DNA of 64,000 nt from an uncultured Eubacteriales bacterium (GCA_900544405.1 UQVA01000001.1:1-64000); one strand, 5' to 3'; numbered from the stretch's first letter, positions 14,441-23,148 are shown. Notes: generated from the sequence alone by a model not told the origin. Numbers and translations are program-made.

Positions 14441-14886
14441 TTGGCTGTTCTGCCGGTCGTGGCCGGATATTTTCTCCTGCTCTATGCGGGGGTGGGGCTG
14501 ATCCGGGACAAGCGGTTTTTCGGCTCGGCCCCTAAGGAAAATCCGGATGCCATCCCGGACCGGAAGCCGGAACGGTTTCCCGGGGCTCACATTCTGGGCT
14601 GGACATTGGGCGTTCTGGCCCTGGCGCTGATGGTCGGAGGCTTTGTGCTGGGTGGCTGGGACGGCATCCGTTCCGGGTTCGGCTATTGGGCGTTTTTCGC
14701 CCGGTTCGTGGACATGCTTTACCTGGTGGAGCTGTACGACATTGTCTTTTTCGCCCATTTTACCCGGAATTGAAGGGCATCGGCGGACCCCACCAGTTCG
14801 GCTACAACAAAAAGGTCCACGCCCTGCATTTTGTGTTCTACCTGCCTGTCAGCCCCTTGCTGGCCTGGGGCTGCACGCTGCTTTGA
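14441..14886 (+). pseudogene. Frameshifted small membrane protein
   Basis: Frame one (14441-14773, TTG or earlier weak start) gives 110 residues with two membrane segments and ends FVDMLYLVELYDIVFFAHFT then stops. The other frame continues from about 14766 to 14886 as ELKGIGGPHQFGYNKKVHAL, ending in another hydrophobic segment. The two parts read like one membrane protein of about 150 residues, of the kind whose C-terminus carries YPE-KG-HQFGYNKK in other Clostridia. A single base change near 14765 splits it. It follows the HxlR gene without a clear ribosome site. Sequencing error is the alternative. Confidence 0.6.
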
Positions 14887-14934
14887 AACGGCGCTTTTTG
14901 TGGGCCAAAAATGCGGAAAAACTTCTTCTGCCTA

Positions 14935-14963
14935 TTGAAAATCGAAATTCACAATGTTACAAT
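14935..14963 (+). promoter_or_regulatory. Promoter of the 15-19 kb operon
   Basis: TTGAAA at 14935-14940, 17-base spacer, TACAAT at 14958-14963. The palindromic box at 15011-15032 lies about 50 bases downstream, inside the transcript, and could block elongation or cover a second start. Confidence 0.6.
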
Positions 14964-15010
14964 ATAGAGGAAAAGAGGGGACCGCTGAAAGGCGGCCTTT
15001 CCGTTGAAGG

Positions 15011-15032
15011 ATAGTTAGGATAGACTAACTAT
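15011..15032. promoter_or_regulatory. DtxR-like operator, GTTAG-N6-CTAAC box
   Basis: ATAGTTA and TAACTAT flank GGATAGAC as a 22-base near-perfect palindrome whose core GTTAGGATAGACTAAC (15014-15029) has the same design as four boxes in front of the feo genes at 27047-27196. The TTAG/CTAA half-sites resemble those of the DtxR/IdeR/MntR iron-manganese repressors. Confidence 0.65.
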
Positions 15033-15050
15033 GGAAATGGGGGAGAAGCG

Positions 15051-15656
15051 ATGTCCTTTGTGGAGAATACCCGCAAGCCCGTGGGCTTTGGGGGAAAGCT
15101 GATGGTGGCGGCCATGAATCTGGGCCATCAGGCCCTGGCCCGGTGGGGCCTGGGCTTTCTGAATGTCGGGCCGGAGGCGGAAATCCTGGACTGCGGCTGC
15201 GGAGGCGGAGCCAACCTGCACGCACTTCTGAAACGCTGTCCCAAGGGAACGGCCGTAGGCCTAGACTATTCCCCGGTCAGCGTGGCGGCATCCCGGAAGA
15301 AGAACCGGGCGGCCATCGCCGCCGGACGGTGCCGGGTGGAGCAGGGGGACGTTTCGGCCCTGCCCTTTGAGGACGAGAAGTTCGATTTGGCCACGGCCTT
15401 TGAGACGGTCTATTTCTGGCCGGACCTGGGCGGCAGTTTCCGGGAGGTTTTCCGGGTGCTGAAGCCCGGCGGGACGTTTCTCATCTGCAACGAGAGCAAT
15501 GGCGACACGGACAGGGACGAAAAGTGGGCGAAGATCATCGGCGGCATGACCATCTACAAGGATATTGAATTAAAGGCGTATCTGGAGCAGGCGGGCTTTC
15601 ACGAGGTGCAGATACACAAAAAGAAAAGCTGGCTCTGCGTCACGGCGCGGAAATGA
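15051..15656 (+). CDS. Class I SAM-dependent methyltransferase
   Basis: A 201-residue Rossmann methyltransferase. Motif I is ILDCGCGGGANLHAL near residue 45, then VGLDYSP for the ribose hydroxyls and FDLATAFETVYFWPDL plus EVFRVLKPGGTFLICNE for post-motif regions, as in the UbiE/arsenite-methyltransferase-like group. Substrate unknown. It begins a six-gene run with short gaps (10, overlap, 13, 10, overlap) sharing one promoter, behind the metal-box palindrome, so iron or manganese control is plausible. Confidence 0.85.
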   Translation: MSFVENTRKPVGFGGKLMVAAMNLGHQALARWGLGFLNVGPEAEILDCGCGGGANLHALLKRCPKGTAVGLDYSPVSVAASRKKNRAAIAAGRCRVEQGDVSALPFEDEKFDLATAFETVYFWPDLGGSFREVFRVLKPGGTFLICNESNGDTDRDEKWAKIIGGMTIYKDIELKAYLEQAGFHEVQIHKKKSWLCVTARK

Positions 15657-15665
15657 GGAGAGATT

Positions 15666-16544
15666 ATGTCGAAAAAAGCAACGGAATTTCAAAGAAAAGC
15701 AATGAGCAAAATGTACCGGGGGAAGGAGATATTCAAGCCCCTGAACACCGGCTGGATCGACGAGAACGTAGCCTGCGTTCGGGAGTGGGTGGCGAACATC
15801 TTCTTCTACCGGAAGGGGGACACAACCATTATGATCGACGCCGGGTACAATTACGACCGGCTGGAGGAGAAAATGGGCTGGCTGGGCATCGCCCCCAAGT
15901 CCATCCGGCACATCCTCATTACCCATCAGGACACGGACCATGTGGGAGCCGTGGAGGCGGACAGCCCCGGCCTGTTCAAAAAGGCCAAGCTGTACATCGG
16001 GGAGGTGGAGGACCGGTATCTCACCGGGGCCGTCCGGCGGAAGGTCATTTATCACCTCTACAAGCTGCCCCAGGTGACGATAAACAACCGCAAGCAGCTC
16101 TTAAAAGACGGGGAGACCCTCCGCATCGGGGATATTAAAATCAAGTGCTTCCTGGTCCCCGGACACACCTGGGGCCACATGGTCTATCTCATTGACGACA
16201 AGTACCTGTTCACCGGCGACACCCTCTGGTTTGGGGCCGACGGCGGATACAGCTTCATTTCTGCCCTGGCGGAAAACAACAAGCTGGCGGTGCAGTCCCT
16301 GGTCATCCTGGAAGCCAAGCTGAAAAAGATGGGGGTGCAGCCTCTGTTCATCACCGGCCACACCGGCTGGACGGATAATTTTGAATTTGCCTTTGCCCAC
16401 AAAGACAAGCTGTGCTCGCCCTTCAAGAAGAAGGTCCACGACCCCTCGGCTCCCTATGATGCCTACGAGGAATCCGACGACACGGAGGAGAAGGCCAAAA
16501 GCGGTTTTCTGCCCGGCGTTTGCTGCAAGGGGGCAAGAACATGA
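15666..16544 (+). CDS. Metallo-beta-lactamase-fold hydrolase
   Basis: A 292-residue MBL-fold protein. The metal motif is THQDTDHVG (HxDxDH; the first histidine precedes Q), followed by VPGHTWGHM, FTGDTLW and ITGHTGW, giving a full two-metal set. Such proteins include glyoxalase II-like hydrolases, lactonases and persulfide dioxygenases; the neighbours do not settle which. GGAGAGATT precedes the ATG. Its stop overlaps the next start (ATGA). Confidence 0.85.
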   Translation: MSKKATEFQRKAMSKMYRGKEIFKPLNTGWIDENVACVREWVANIFFYRKGDTTIMIDAGYNYDRLEEKMGWLGIAPKSIRHILITHQDTDHVGAVEADSPGLFKKAKLYIGEVEDRYLTGAVRRKVIYHLYKLPQVTINNRKQLLKDGETLRIGDIKIKCFLVPGHTWGHMVYLIDDKYLFTGDTLWFGADGGYSFISALAENNKLAVQSLVILEAKLKKMGVQPLFITGHTGWTDNFEFAFAHKDKLCSPFKKKVHDPSAPYDAYEESDDTEEKAKSGFLPGVCCKGART

Positions 16545-17032
16545 TCTGGAGGGTACTTTTGGAAGGACTGGGCCTGGGGGTCCTGCTGATTCTGGTCTGC
16601 GCCGTGGGCATCCGCAACGGGGCCGTGGGCATGGTCCATCTCTATGAGCCGACGGTCCAGGACCGGTGCGTGTCCTTGGGGCTGACCACGAAGGAAAAGA
16701 TCCGGAAGAACAGCCTGATTTTCAAGGCGGTGTGCCTGCCGGGATATATCGCCTACGTTCTGATTTTCGTCTATGCCGTCAACGGCGCACGGGGCTTTCT
16801 TGCGGGCTTCTGGCAGCTTCTGGTGATTTTGTCCGTTATGAATCTCATGGACCGCTTCCTGGTGGATGATTTCTGGGTGGGCCACACGAAGGCCTGGACC
16901 ATCCCCGGCACGGAGGACCTGAGGCCCTACATTTCCGGCGCCGCCAAGGGGAAAAAGTGGATTTTCGGGACCCTGGGCATGGCGGTGATCTCTGCCCTGC
17001 TGGCGGGGATTATGAGCCTGATTTTGAAGTAA
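16541..17032 (+). CDS. Integral membrane protein of unknown function
   Basis: A 163-residue protein with four likely membrane segments: residues 4-24, 62-82, 88-105 and 140-160. The segment between the second and fourth contains LMDRFLVDDFWVGHTKAW, a hydrophilic loop that may be the functional part. An upstream in-frame start at 16520 exists, but ATG 16541 gives an ATGA overlap with the MBL gene and has GGGGG upstream. Part of the same operon. Confidence 0.75.
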   Translation: MIWRVLLEGLGLGVLLILVCAVGIRNGAVGMVHLYEPTVQDRCVSLGLTTKEKIRKNSLIFKAVCLPGYIAYVLIFVYAVNGARGFLAGFWQLLVILSVMNLMDRFLVDDFWVGHTKAWTIPGTEDLRPYISGAAKGKKWIFGTLGMAVISALLAGIMSLILK

Positions 17033-17045
17033 AGAGGCGAAAACA

Positions 17046-17819
17046 ATGCAGTTTCGGACATTGGGAGAGAAAAAGAATCCTGCAGTGCTGTTTTTCCACG
17101 CCATGGGCGTCACCGGGGACAGCAGCGAACGGGTGGCGGCCTGTTTGCAGCAGGACTATTTCTGCATCCTGCCCACGTCCACGGTCTACTGTGCGGGCGA
17201 GCAATACGTCAGCAAGGCCGACGAAGTGGCCCAGGTGGAGACGTTTTTGGACCGGCAGGGGGTAGGGGACATCGCCCTGGTGGTGGCCTCCTCCATCGGG
17301 GCGGACCTGGCTATGGCCTTCCTGACGGGGACGGCCCGGAAAATTGGCCATGTGTTCTTTGACGGCGGGCAGTTCGCCCAGATCGGCAAAGGCACCCGGA
17401 ACATCCTGGTCCCCTTCCTGTACATGGCCATCAAGAGCCTGTACTGGTCCAAGGGCGGGACCTTGAAGAAGATCCTGTGGTGTGACGACGGGGCCATCAA
17501 GCCCTATTTCATCGCCGCAGGTAAAGCATTGACCTACGGAAATCTGCGCCGCCAGCTTGCGGACAGCCTGGAGGACAAGCCCTTCCCGAAGCTTCCGGAG
17601 GATCTGCAAAGGAGAACGTATTTTTCCTTCGGCAGCAGCGAGGACCATTATAAGTACCGGGAAGCAGTGAAAAAAGCCTATCCGGCGGGAAATTTTCCGG
17701 TGTTTCACGGGTACGATCACATGCAGTATCAGATTCGGAATCCCCAGGGCTTTGCAGACCTGCTCCGGTGCATCGTGGAGCAGAATACCCTGCCGGAACT
17801 GCCCTTTTTGAGCAAGTGA
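17046..17819 (+). CDS. Alpha/beta hydrolase
   Basis: A 257-residue alpha/beta-hydrolase fold protein. VLFFHAMGVTGDSS gives the oxyanion strand, VVASSIGADLAMAF near residue 82 the nucleophile elbow (Ser in SxG form), and HGYDHMQYQ near the C-terminus the catalytic histidine region. The lid area between residues 105 and 190 is rich in Lys and aromatic residues. Substrate unknown. Third enzyme of the operon. Confidence 0.82.
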   Translation: MQFRTLGEKKNPAVLFFHAMGVTGDSSERVAACLQQDYFCILPTSTVYCAGEQYVSKADEVAQVETFLDRQGVGDIALVVASSIGADLAMAFLTGTARKIGHVFFDGGQFAQIGKGTRNILVPFLYMAIKSLYWSKGGTLKKILWCDDGAIKPYFIAAGKALTYGNLRRQLADSLEDKPFPKLPEDLQRRTYFSFGSSEDHYKYREAVKKAYPAGNFPVFHGYDHMQYQIRNPQGFADLLRCIVEQNTLPELPFLSK

Positions 17820-17829
17820 GGGCCGGAAT

Positions 17830-18450
17830 ATGAAGAAAAATTACTTGATCACTGCCTTTCAGAAAACCCTTTCCAAGCAATTTCCCGCCCAGGCGGCGGA
17901 ACTGTACCGGGCCTTTCAGGACCGGCTCAACGCCCTGCGTGCGGAGAACGCCGGGGCTTCCCCGGAGGAAGAGCGGCATTTGGAGGGGCAAATCCTGCCG
18001 GGAATCGCTGCTTATGAAGTCCTGCAGCGGGTGATGCCCAAGGAGGAAGCCCTGAAAACCGTCCACGGCTATGTGGAGGAGCGGGCCTGGAAATTGAAGA
18101 AAATCTTCCTGAAACTGATGAAATTTCCCGGATTTTATAAAAAAGTCCCGGATATTTTCTGCAAGCAGACCCCGAAGCTTTTCGGCACGGCGGCGGGCTT
18201 TGCGGCCAAGGAAATCCAGACCGGCGGTGGGGTGTGGCGCATCGACATGACCCAATGCCCCTATCACGATGCCTGCGTCCGATACGGCTGTCCGGAACTT
18301 TGCCCCAGCTTCTGCGACAGCGACGATATTACCTACGACGGCCTGCACCCGAAGCTCTGCTGGCACCGGACCAAGACTCTGGGCCGGGGGGACGAATGCT
18401 GCGATTTTTGCCTGAAACGGACGGATATTGAAGGGAGGAACATGATATGA
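17830..18450 (+). CDS. L-2-amino-thiazoline-4-carboxylate hydrolase-family protein (first copy)
   Basis: A 206-residue ATC-hydrolase-like protein. The C-terminal half carries the dense Cys/His pattern typical of the family: CPYHDACVRYGCPELCPSFC, then SDDITYDGLHPKLCWHRTKT and CCDFCL. Family members open a thiazoline ring in bacterial cysteine synthesis from ATC, but many gut Firmicutes copies have no known substrate and the cysteines may bind metal. It overlaps the second copy by four bases. Confidence 0.82.
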   Translation: MKKNYLITAFQKTLSKQFPAQAAELYRAFQDRLNALRAENAGASPEEERHLEGQILPGIAAYEVLQRVMPKEEALKTVHGYVEERAWKLKKIFLKLMKFPGFYKKVPDIFCKQTPKLFGTAAGFAAKEIQTGGGVWRIDMTQCPYHDACVRYGCPELCPSFCDSDDITYDGLHPKLCWHRTKTLGRGDECCDFCLKRTDIEGRNMI

Positions 18451-19079
18451 AATATGCAGGAATGCCTGCGGCCATGTGGACGCTGTTTGCCGGGTCCTTC
18501 CGGAAGCAGCTGACGGCCATTCTGGGCTACGACGAAACGGCTGCCAGGGAAATGATCCGGAAGGCCAAGCCCAAATACAAAGAACTCATTGCCCGCCTGC
18601 CGGAATTTGAAAAGGCGGACCGGTTCAAAATGAACATTGTCAACTGTGCCATGCTCAGCGCCATCATTCTCTTCATGCCCCAGCGGCCGGAGGTGGGACC
18701 GCTGACGGATTTTTACGCAAAATCCATGTCCACGGCCCCGGCCCGCTGGGCCTTCCGCAAGAGCGGCAAGCGCCAATATACGGAGAAGCACATGGCGGGC
18801 CTGAAAGCCACGGCAGACCTGAAAGCGGCGGACCGGAACCCCTATTCCTGGAACATGGAGTTCTTCGCCTACCCGGACGGCAGCGGCTACGAAGCCCGGT
18901 TCAGCAAATGCGGCATCTGCACGCTTATGCGGGAATTGGGCCTTGCAGACCTGATCCCGGCCATGTGCCGCTTCGACTATACCATGAGCGAATTGGGCGG
19001 AACCACGGATTTTGTGCGGGAATACACCCTGGCCTCCGGGGGACCTTACTGCGACTGCGGGTACAAACAGAAAAAATAA
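18447..19079 (+). CDS. L-2-amino-thiazoline-4-carboxylate hydrolase-family protein (second copy)
   Basis: A 210-residue relative of the preceding protein. Near the C-terminus it has SKCGICTLMRELGLADLIPA, CRFDYTMSELGGT and the ending GGPYCDCGYK, the ATC-hydrolase hallmarks. It lacks the long Cys-rich block of its neighbour, so the two may form a hetero-oligomer or be diverged duplicates. Last gene of the operon before a terminator. Confidence 0.8.
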   Translation: MKYAGMPAAMWTLFAGSFRKQLTAILGYDETAAREMIRKAKPKYKELIARLPEFEKADRFKMNIVNCAMLSAIILFMPQRPEVGPLTDFYAKSMSTAPARWAFRKSGKRQYTEKHMAGLKATADLKAADRNPYSWNMEFFAYPDGSGYEARFSKCGICTLMRELGLADLIPAMCRFDYTMSELGGTTDFVREYTLASGGPYCDCGYKQKK

Positions 19080-19093
19080 AAAGCATCTTTTAC

Positions 19094-19136
19094 ACCGCCG
19101 GAAAAATTGGGGAAAGCCCCCTGCTTTTCCGGCGGT
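19094..19136 (+). terminator. Terminator of the 15-19 kb operon
   Basis: ACCGCCGGAAAA pairs perfectly with 19125-19136 around a 19-base loop; TTTTG follows. Confidence 0.85.
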
Positions 19137-19166
19137 TTTGTGCTATGACAGGGAAACGAAAGGAAG

Positions 19167-19568
19167 GTGGGGCGTTTGCCCAGGCCGAATGTATGGTTAA
19201 AGCGGCTTTCCGTGCCGTTTTTGTGGGCCGCCGGAGGGCTGATTTTAGCGGCAATGGTGCTTTCTCATATTGCCGGTCTGAACGTATTGGCGAATAGCTT
19301 TTATCTGGCGGCCTTTGTGCCGTCCGGGGTGCCGGTGCTGCTGCGGGCTGTACAGGCGCTCCGGTTCATTGACCGGTTTGCAAAATACGATACCCCGGCG
19401 GTGGCGGTCCTGGCGGCACTGTACGCCCAGCTGAAGGAGGTCCCCGCCAAGGAGATTTTTCAGCAGCTGCGGCAGGTGACGGGGGACTATACCGTTCCGG
19501 AGGACGCCTGCCCCACCTACGCCAAGACCTATCAGCTTCTGGCGGAATTGGATAAGGCCTTCGGTTAA
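19167..19568 (+). CDS. Hypothetical membrane protein
   Basis: A 133-residue protein with two membrane segments near residues 14-37 and 42-62 and a soluble C-terminal half (YAQLKEVPAKEIFQQLRQVT) that looks helical. No family recognised. The start is uncertain: GTG at 19167 overlaps the GGAAGG stretch, TTG at 19176 has better spacing. It lies alone between a terminator and the next promoter. Confidence 0.6.
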   Translation: MGRLPRPNVWLKRLSVPFLWAAGGLILAAMVLSHIAGLNVLANSFYLAAFVPSGVPVLLRAVQALRFIDRFAKYDTPAVAVLAALYAQLKEVPAKEIFQQLRQVTGDYTVPEDACPTYAKTYQLLAELDKAFG

Positions 19569-19649
19569 ATCCGGGGAGGGCACGGCTGGGGCTGCGCCTT
19601 TTCTTTTTGCCCCGGCTGTGCTATAATACGGAAAAAAGGAGGGATGCCC

Positions 19650-21038
19650 ATGGACGGGACCTATCGGAAATTCCTGGAAAGCGGCCTGGACCTGACGGCC
19701 CTGGGGGTGGAGCGCCGGGCGGAAAACGCCCCCTATTTCTGCACCCCAAAGGGGGCAAACATTTTCGGCTGGGCCGGGGTGGACGGCATCCATTTTTGCT
19801 TTGTCCGGGGCTTCGGAACGCAGATTTTTGCGGTCAGCCCCGCCAATGCTCCGGGGGAATTCGTACACCCGATTGCGGCGGATTTTGCGGATTTTCTCCG
19901 GCTGCTGCTGGCCTGCGGGGACAGTGCCGCTCTGGAGCAGGCGTGGATGTGGGACGAGGGGACATTTGACACTTTTCTTCAGGAAAACCCGCCTACGCCG
20001 GAACAGCGGTCGGTTTTGGAGCAGCTTTCTGAAACCCTGGACCTGACGCCCATGGAGCAGCCCTGGGCATACCTCCGGGACCAGCGGGAACGGCTCGATG
20101 CGGGGAAACTCCGATTTTCGGACGAATATTATGAAGTGACCGGCGAACCCAAACCGAAACCCGGGCCTTGGAAGGTGTATTTTGAAGGAAAAGCCAGGGG
20201 CAAACGGGCCGGGAAGCCCATGAATTTGAATGCGGAATTTGACTGGGCGGGGCGGCATTGGCTTGTGCCGACGGCCTACCTGTGCGTCGAAGGACTGGTC
20301 CTGGACATTCTGGAAAAAATCCCGGAAGGGGACGGTCAGGAACTGTATTTTCACCCGGAATTGACTGTAAACGGGGAGAAAATGTCCCGTTTCAGCGGAA
20401 GCGGCACGGCCTTTTCGGCCCACTTGCCGGAAGAAACCGGAAACGACCCGGAGGCATGGCAGATGCTGGAGCATTACGGGCAGGATTTGGATTCCAATTG
20501 GTTCCTGAGCCGGTTTGCATTCCCCTGGCGGGACCGGCAGCCCAAGATGATTGAAAGCCTGACTTTGACCATGATCCAGGAGCCGGGACAGGTACCGGGG
20601 CCGCAATTTTCGGTCGCAAAATCCGGGGAAACGGTACAATTTACAAATCCGGTCACGGGAACGGCGTATATGCTGACGGTCCAAAAGTTGAAACGGGAGA
20701 CCTGGCAGCCGGAGGAACGGATGGCAAAGCGCTATTTCTGGCCCACCCATTTCCTGCGGATGGATTATACCCTGACCCCGGAGCCGGGGCAGGATGTTTT
20801 CCTTCGGGACAGCGGGGAAGGAGACCGGCCCATGGAGATTTCCGTGGGTGACGACGATTCCGCTTTGGGCATCATCGGCGGGGCCGACGGCCCAACGGCC
20901 ATTTTCATTGGGCCCGGCAAAAAGCCGGATTCCCGTTCTGCCTGTTCGGCTGTGCATTTTGCGCCTGTTGATGCAGTCACCTGGCAGGTTTTCTTTCGGA
21001 CCAGGGCCCACGAAAACGGAACTTTCCGACTGATTTGA
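19650..21038 (+). CDS. Hypothetical cytosolic protein with a GGADGPTA motif
   Basis: A 462-residue soluble protein of unknown family, Trp- and Pro-rich. The N-terminal 100 residues (GWAGVDGIHFCFVRGFG) resemble a SUKH/SMI1-like sensor only loosely. Near residue 415 it contains LGIIGGADGPTAIFIGPG, a motif otherwise known from the beta subunit of sodium-pumping decarboxylases, yet this protein has no membrane segments. AGGAGG six bases before ATG 19650 fixes the start rather than the ATG at 19644. TATAAT at 19623-19628 is a likely -10. Confidence 0.65.
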   Translation: MDGTYRKFLESGLDLTALGVERRAENAPYFCTPKGANIFGWAGVDGIHFCFVRGFGTQIFAVSPANAPGEFVHPIAADFADFLRLLLACGDSAALEQAWMWDEGTFDTFLQENPPTPEQRSVLEQLSETLDLTPMEQPWAYLRDQRERLDAGKLRFSDEYYEVTGEPKPKPGPWKVYFEGKARGKRAGKPMNLNAEFDWAGRHWLVPTAYLCVEGLVLDILEKIPEGDGQELYFHPELTVNGEKMSRFSGSGTAFSAHLPEETGNDPEAWQMLEHYGQDLDSNWFLSRFAFPWRDRQPKMIESLTLTMIQEPGQVPGPQFSVAKSGETVQFTNPVTGTAYMLTVQKLKRETWQPEERMAKRYFWPTHFLRMDYTLTPEPGQDVFLRDSGEGDRPMEISVGDDDSALGIIGGADGPTAIFIGPGKKPDSRSACSAVHFAPVDAVTWQVFFRTRAHENGTFRLI

Positions 21039-21047
21039 GGGGAGATT

Positions 21048-21935
21048 ATGCAGAAAATTGCTCATTATCATCTTCCGGGGCTTTTTGAATTTTATGACTT
21101 TTATGCCGCTTTTCTGCCGGTTTACCGGGAAAATCGCAACTGGTTTTACGACTGGTGCGACATTGCTTCCCTGTACGGTGCGCCGGCGGACTGCCTTTGG
21201 GGCGGGGGTCGGGTGGGCTCCGGGGACCGGCGGCCGGAAGAAGTCTTTGCCCTGGCAGCGGAATACGGTATTTCGCCCCGGCTGACCTTCAGCAACTCCC
21301 TCCTGGGCCGGGAGCATCTGGGGGACGCCAAGTGCAACGCTCTTTGCGCCCTTTGCGAACAATATGGCGGCGGGGTCATTCTGGCCTCGGACCTGCTGCT
21401 GGAATACCTGCAAAAGAACGATCCGAAGCTCTATTTCGTGTCCTCTACTACCAAAGTCCTGACCCGGTTTGCGGATTTAAAAGCGGAACTGGAACGGCCG
21501 GAATTTTCCTACGTTGTCCCGGATTTCCGGCTGAATCCAGATTTTTCGGATTTGGAAAGTTTGCCCCAGGAACTGAAAAAGAAAGTGGAATTTCTGTGCA
21601 ATGAATGCTGCTTTTTCGGCTGCAGGGACCGGAAGCAATGCTACGAGGCGGTGAGCCGGAAAAATCTGGGGAAGTCGGGGGAGCATCGCTGCAAGGCTCC
21701 GGGGGCCGCCGGAGGCTATCGGTTCTCCAAAGCCATGGAAAATCCCGGTTTCATCGGCGTGGAGGCTGTCCGGGACACCTATCTGCCCCTGGGCTTCTCC
21801 AATTTCAAGATCGAGGGGCGGGGTCTGGGCAGCGCCCTGCTGCTGGAATTTTTGCTTCATTACATGACGAAACCGGAGTACCACCTGGCCCTCCGGGAGG
21901 AATTGTATCTGGAAAACACGCTGGATTTGTTCTGA
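21048..21935 (+). CDS. Peptidase U32-like TIM-barrel protein
   Basis: A 295-residue protein with the U32/UbiU signature FKIEGRGLGSALLLEFLLHY near residue 250, an early LTFSNSLLG strand and a cysteine set (CNECCFFGCRDRKQC, then HRC) that could hold a [4Fe-4S] cluster, as in UbiU/UbiV and RlhA. U32 proteins act in oxygen-independent hydroxylation of tRNA, rRNA or quinones, or as collagenase-like proteases. It is shorter than RlhA/TrhP. It follows the hypothetical protein by 9 bases. Confidence 0.7.
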   Translation: MQKIAHYHLPGLFEFYDFYAAFLPVYRENRNWFYDWCDIASLYGAPADCLWGGGRVGSGDRRPEEVFALAAEYGISPRLTFSNSLLGREHLGDAKCNALCALCEQYGGGVILASDLLLEYLQKNDPKLYFVSSTTKVLTRFADLKAELERPEFSYVVPDFRLNPDFSDLESLPQELKKKVEFLCNECCFFGCRDRKQCYEAVSRKNLGKSGEHRCKAPGAAGGYRFSKAMENPGFIGVEAVRDTYLPLGFSNFKIEGRGLGSALLLEFLLHYMTKPEYHLALREELYLENTLDLF

Positions 21936-21945
21936 AAGGCGATAA

Positions 21946-22395
21946 ATGAATTGGATAAATTTTTACGGGCTGGCGGTAATGCTGGCGCTCATGGTCCCGA
22001 ATATCCTCTACGCCGTCCGGGTTCCGGAGGGCTTCCATAATCTTTGGAAAAACAGGGCGGTGGAAGCGGCGGAGCAGGTCGGGCGTATTGGCTGTTTCGG
22101 CTTCATGGTGCTGACCGTCCCCGGCTGGTGGACCGGTTTCCCGTCAGAGGAAGCCTTTGCAACCTATCTGGTGCTGAACGGCGTGCTGACGGTTGCCTAT
22201 CTGCTGATTTTTGCCCTGAATTTTCGGAAAAGCGGTCGATTCCGGGCGCTGGCGCTGTCCATCCTGCCCTCGGCCATCTTCCTTCTTAGCGGAGTCCTGA
22301 GCCGCTATCTTCCGCTGTGCCTGTCGGCGGTGCTGTTCGCTCCCTGCCATATTCTCATCAGTTATCGGAATGCCGTGCTGGCAGAAAAACAATGA
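21946..22395 (+). CDS. Four-helix membrane protein of unknown function
   Basis: A 149-residue protein with four predicted membrane segments (about 3-23, 48-66, 76-95 and 105-140) and short charged loops (RVPEGFHNLWKNR). No family recognised with certainty. It follows the U32-like gene by 10 bases and ends just before a shared terminator, so it is probably the last gene of that group. Confidence 0.7.
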   Translation: MNWINFYGLAVMLALMVPNILYAVRVPEGFHNLWKNRAVEAAEQVGRIGCFGFMVLTVPGWWTGFPSEEAFATYLVLNGVLTVAYLLIFALNFRKSGRFRALALSILPSAIFLLSGVLSRYLPLCLSAVLFAPCHILISYRNAVLAEKQ

Positions 22396-22408
22396 TTTGC
22401 ATAGAAAA

Positions 22409-22434
22409 GCCCCCGGATGCGCACATCCGGGGGC
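22409..22434. terminator. Bidirectional terminator between converging genes
   Basis: Perfect 11-bp stem GCCCCCGGATG with a 4-base loop and AAAA/TTTT flanks; serves the membrane protein gene and minus-strand dapH. Confidence 0.9.
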
Positions 22435-22455
22435 AATTTTTCAATTTTTTGGTCC

Positions 22456-23148
22456 TTACAGCGCCCGGAGGGCATCCACCAGGGCGGTCTTGCCGGCGGT
22501 TTTTTCGTCCTTCATCTTGATGACCCGGGCGGGGCATCCGGCCACTACGGTGTTGGGGGCCACGTCGCCCACTACTACGGCACCGGCGGCCACCACGGCG
22601 TCATGACCGATGCGGCAGCCCTCGATGACCACGGCGTTGGCACCGATCAGCACGTTGTCCTCCACGATCACGGGGGTAGCAGAAGCGGGCTCCACCACAC
22701 CGGCCAGCACGGCTCCGGCGCCCACATGGCAGTTCTTGCCCACGGTGGCCCGTCCGCCCAGCACGGCACCCATGTCAATCATGGTGCCTTCGCCTACGAT
22801 GGCGCCGATGTTCAGAATGGCCCCCATCATAATGACGGCGTTCTTGCCGATCTCCACCTGCTCCCGGATGATGGCACCCGGCTCAATGCGGGCGGGGATG
22901 TTTTTCAGGTCCAGCATGGGAATGGCGGAATTGCGGCAGTTGTTTTCAATTTCCACATGGGTCACGTTCTCCTGGACCAGGGCCGGGGCCACGTCCTTCC
23001 AGTCGCCGAACACGATCTTCGTGCCTTCCCCGGCGGGGAACTCCCGGCAGTTGGGGAACTTCGTCTCCCCCTTCTCCCAGACATAGACCTTCACCGGGGT
23101 CTTTTTCTCGGAGGTGCGGATATATTCAATGATCTCCTGTGCGTTCAT
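22456..23148 (-). CDS. dapH: 2,3,4,5-tetrahydropyridine-2,6-dicarboxylate N-acetyltransferase
   Basis: A 230-residue left-handed beta-helix acetyltransferase. Hexapeptide repeats run from about residue 90 (IGKNAVIMMGAILNIGA, then IGEGTMIDMG style turns) and an N-terminal domain starts MNAQEIIEYIRTSEKKTPVK, as in Firmicutes DapH. It acetylates tetrahydrodipicolinate in the acetylase branch of lysine/DAP synthesis, feeding peptidoglycan. The deacetylase and aminotransferase of the same branch are divergently encoded right next to it. Confidence 0.95.
   Translation of the reverse strand: MNAQEIIEYIRTSEKKTPVKVYVWEKGETKFPNCREFPAGEGTKIVFGDWKDVAPALVQENVTHVEIENNCRNSAIPMLDLKNIPARIEPGAIIREQVEIGKNAVIMMGAILNIGAIVGEGTMIDMGAVLGGRATVGKNCHVGAGAVLAGVVEPASATPVIVEDNVLIGANAVVIEGCRIGHDAVVAAGAVVVGDVAPNTVVAGCPARVIKMKDEKTAGKTALVDALRAL

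Noticed and set aside
19650..21038. Annotation as sodium-translocating decarboxylase beta subunit
   Set aside because: Only the short GGADGPTA motif agrees; there are no membrane helices and the rest is unrelated.
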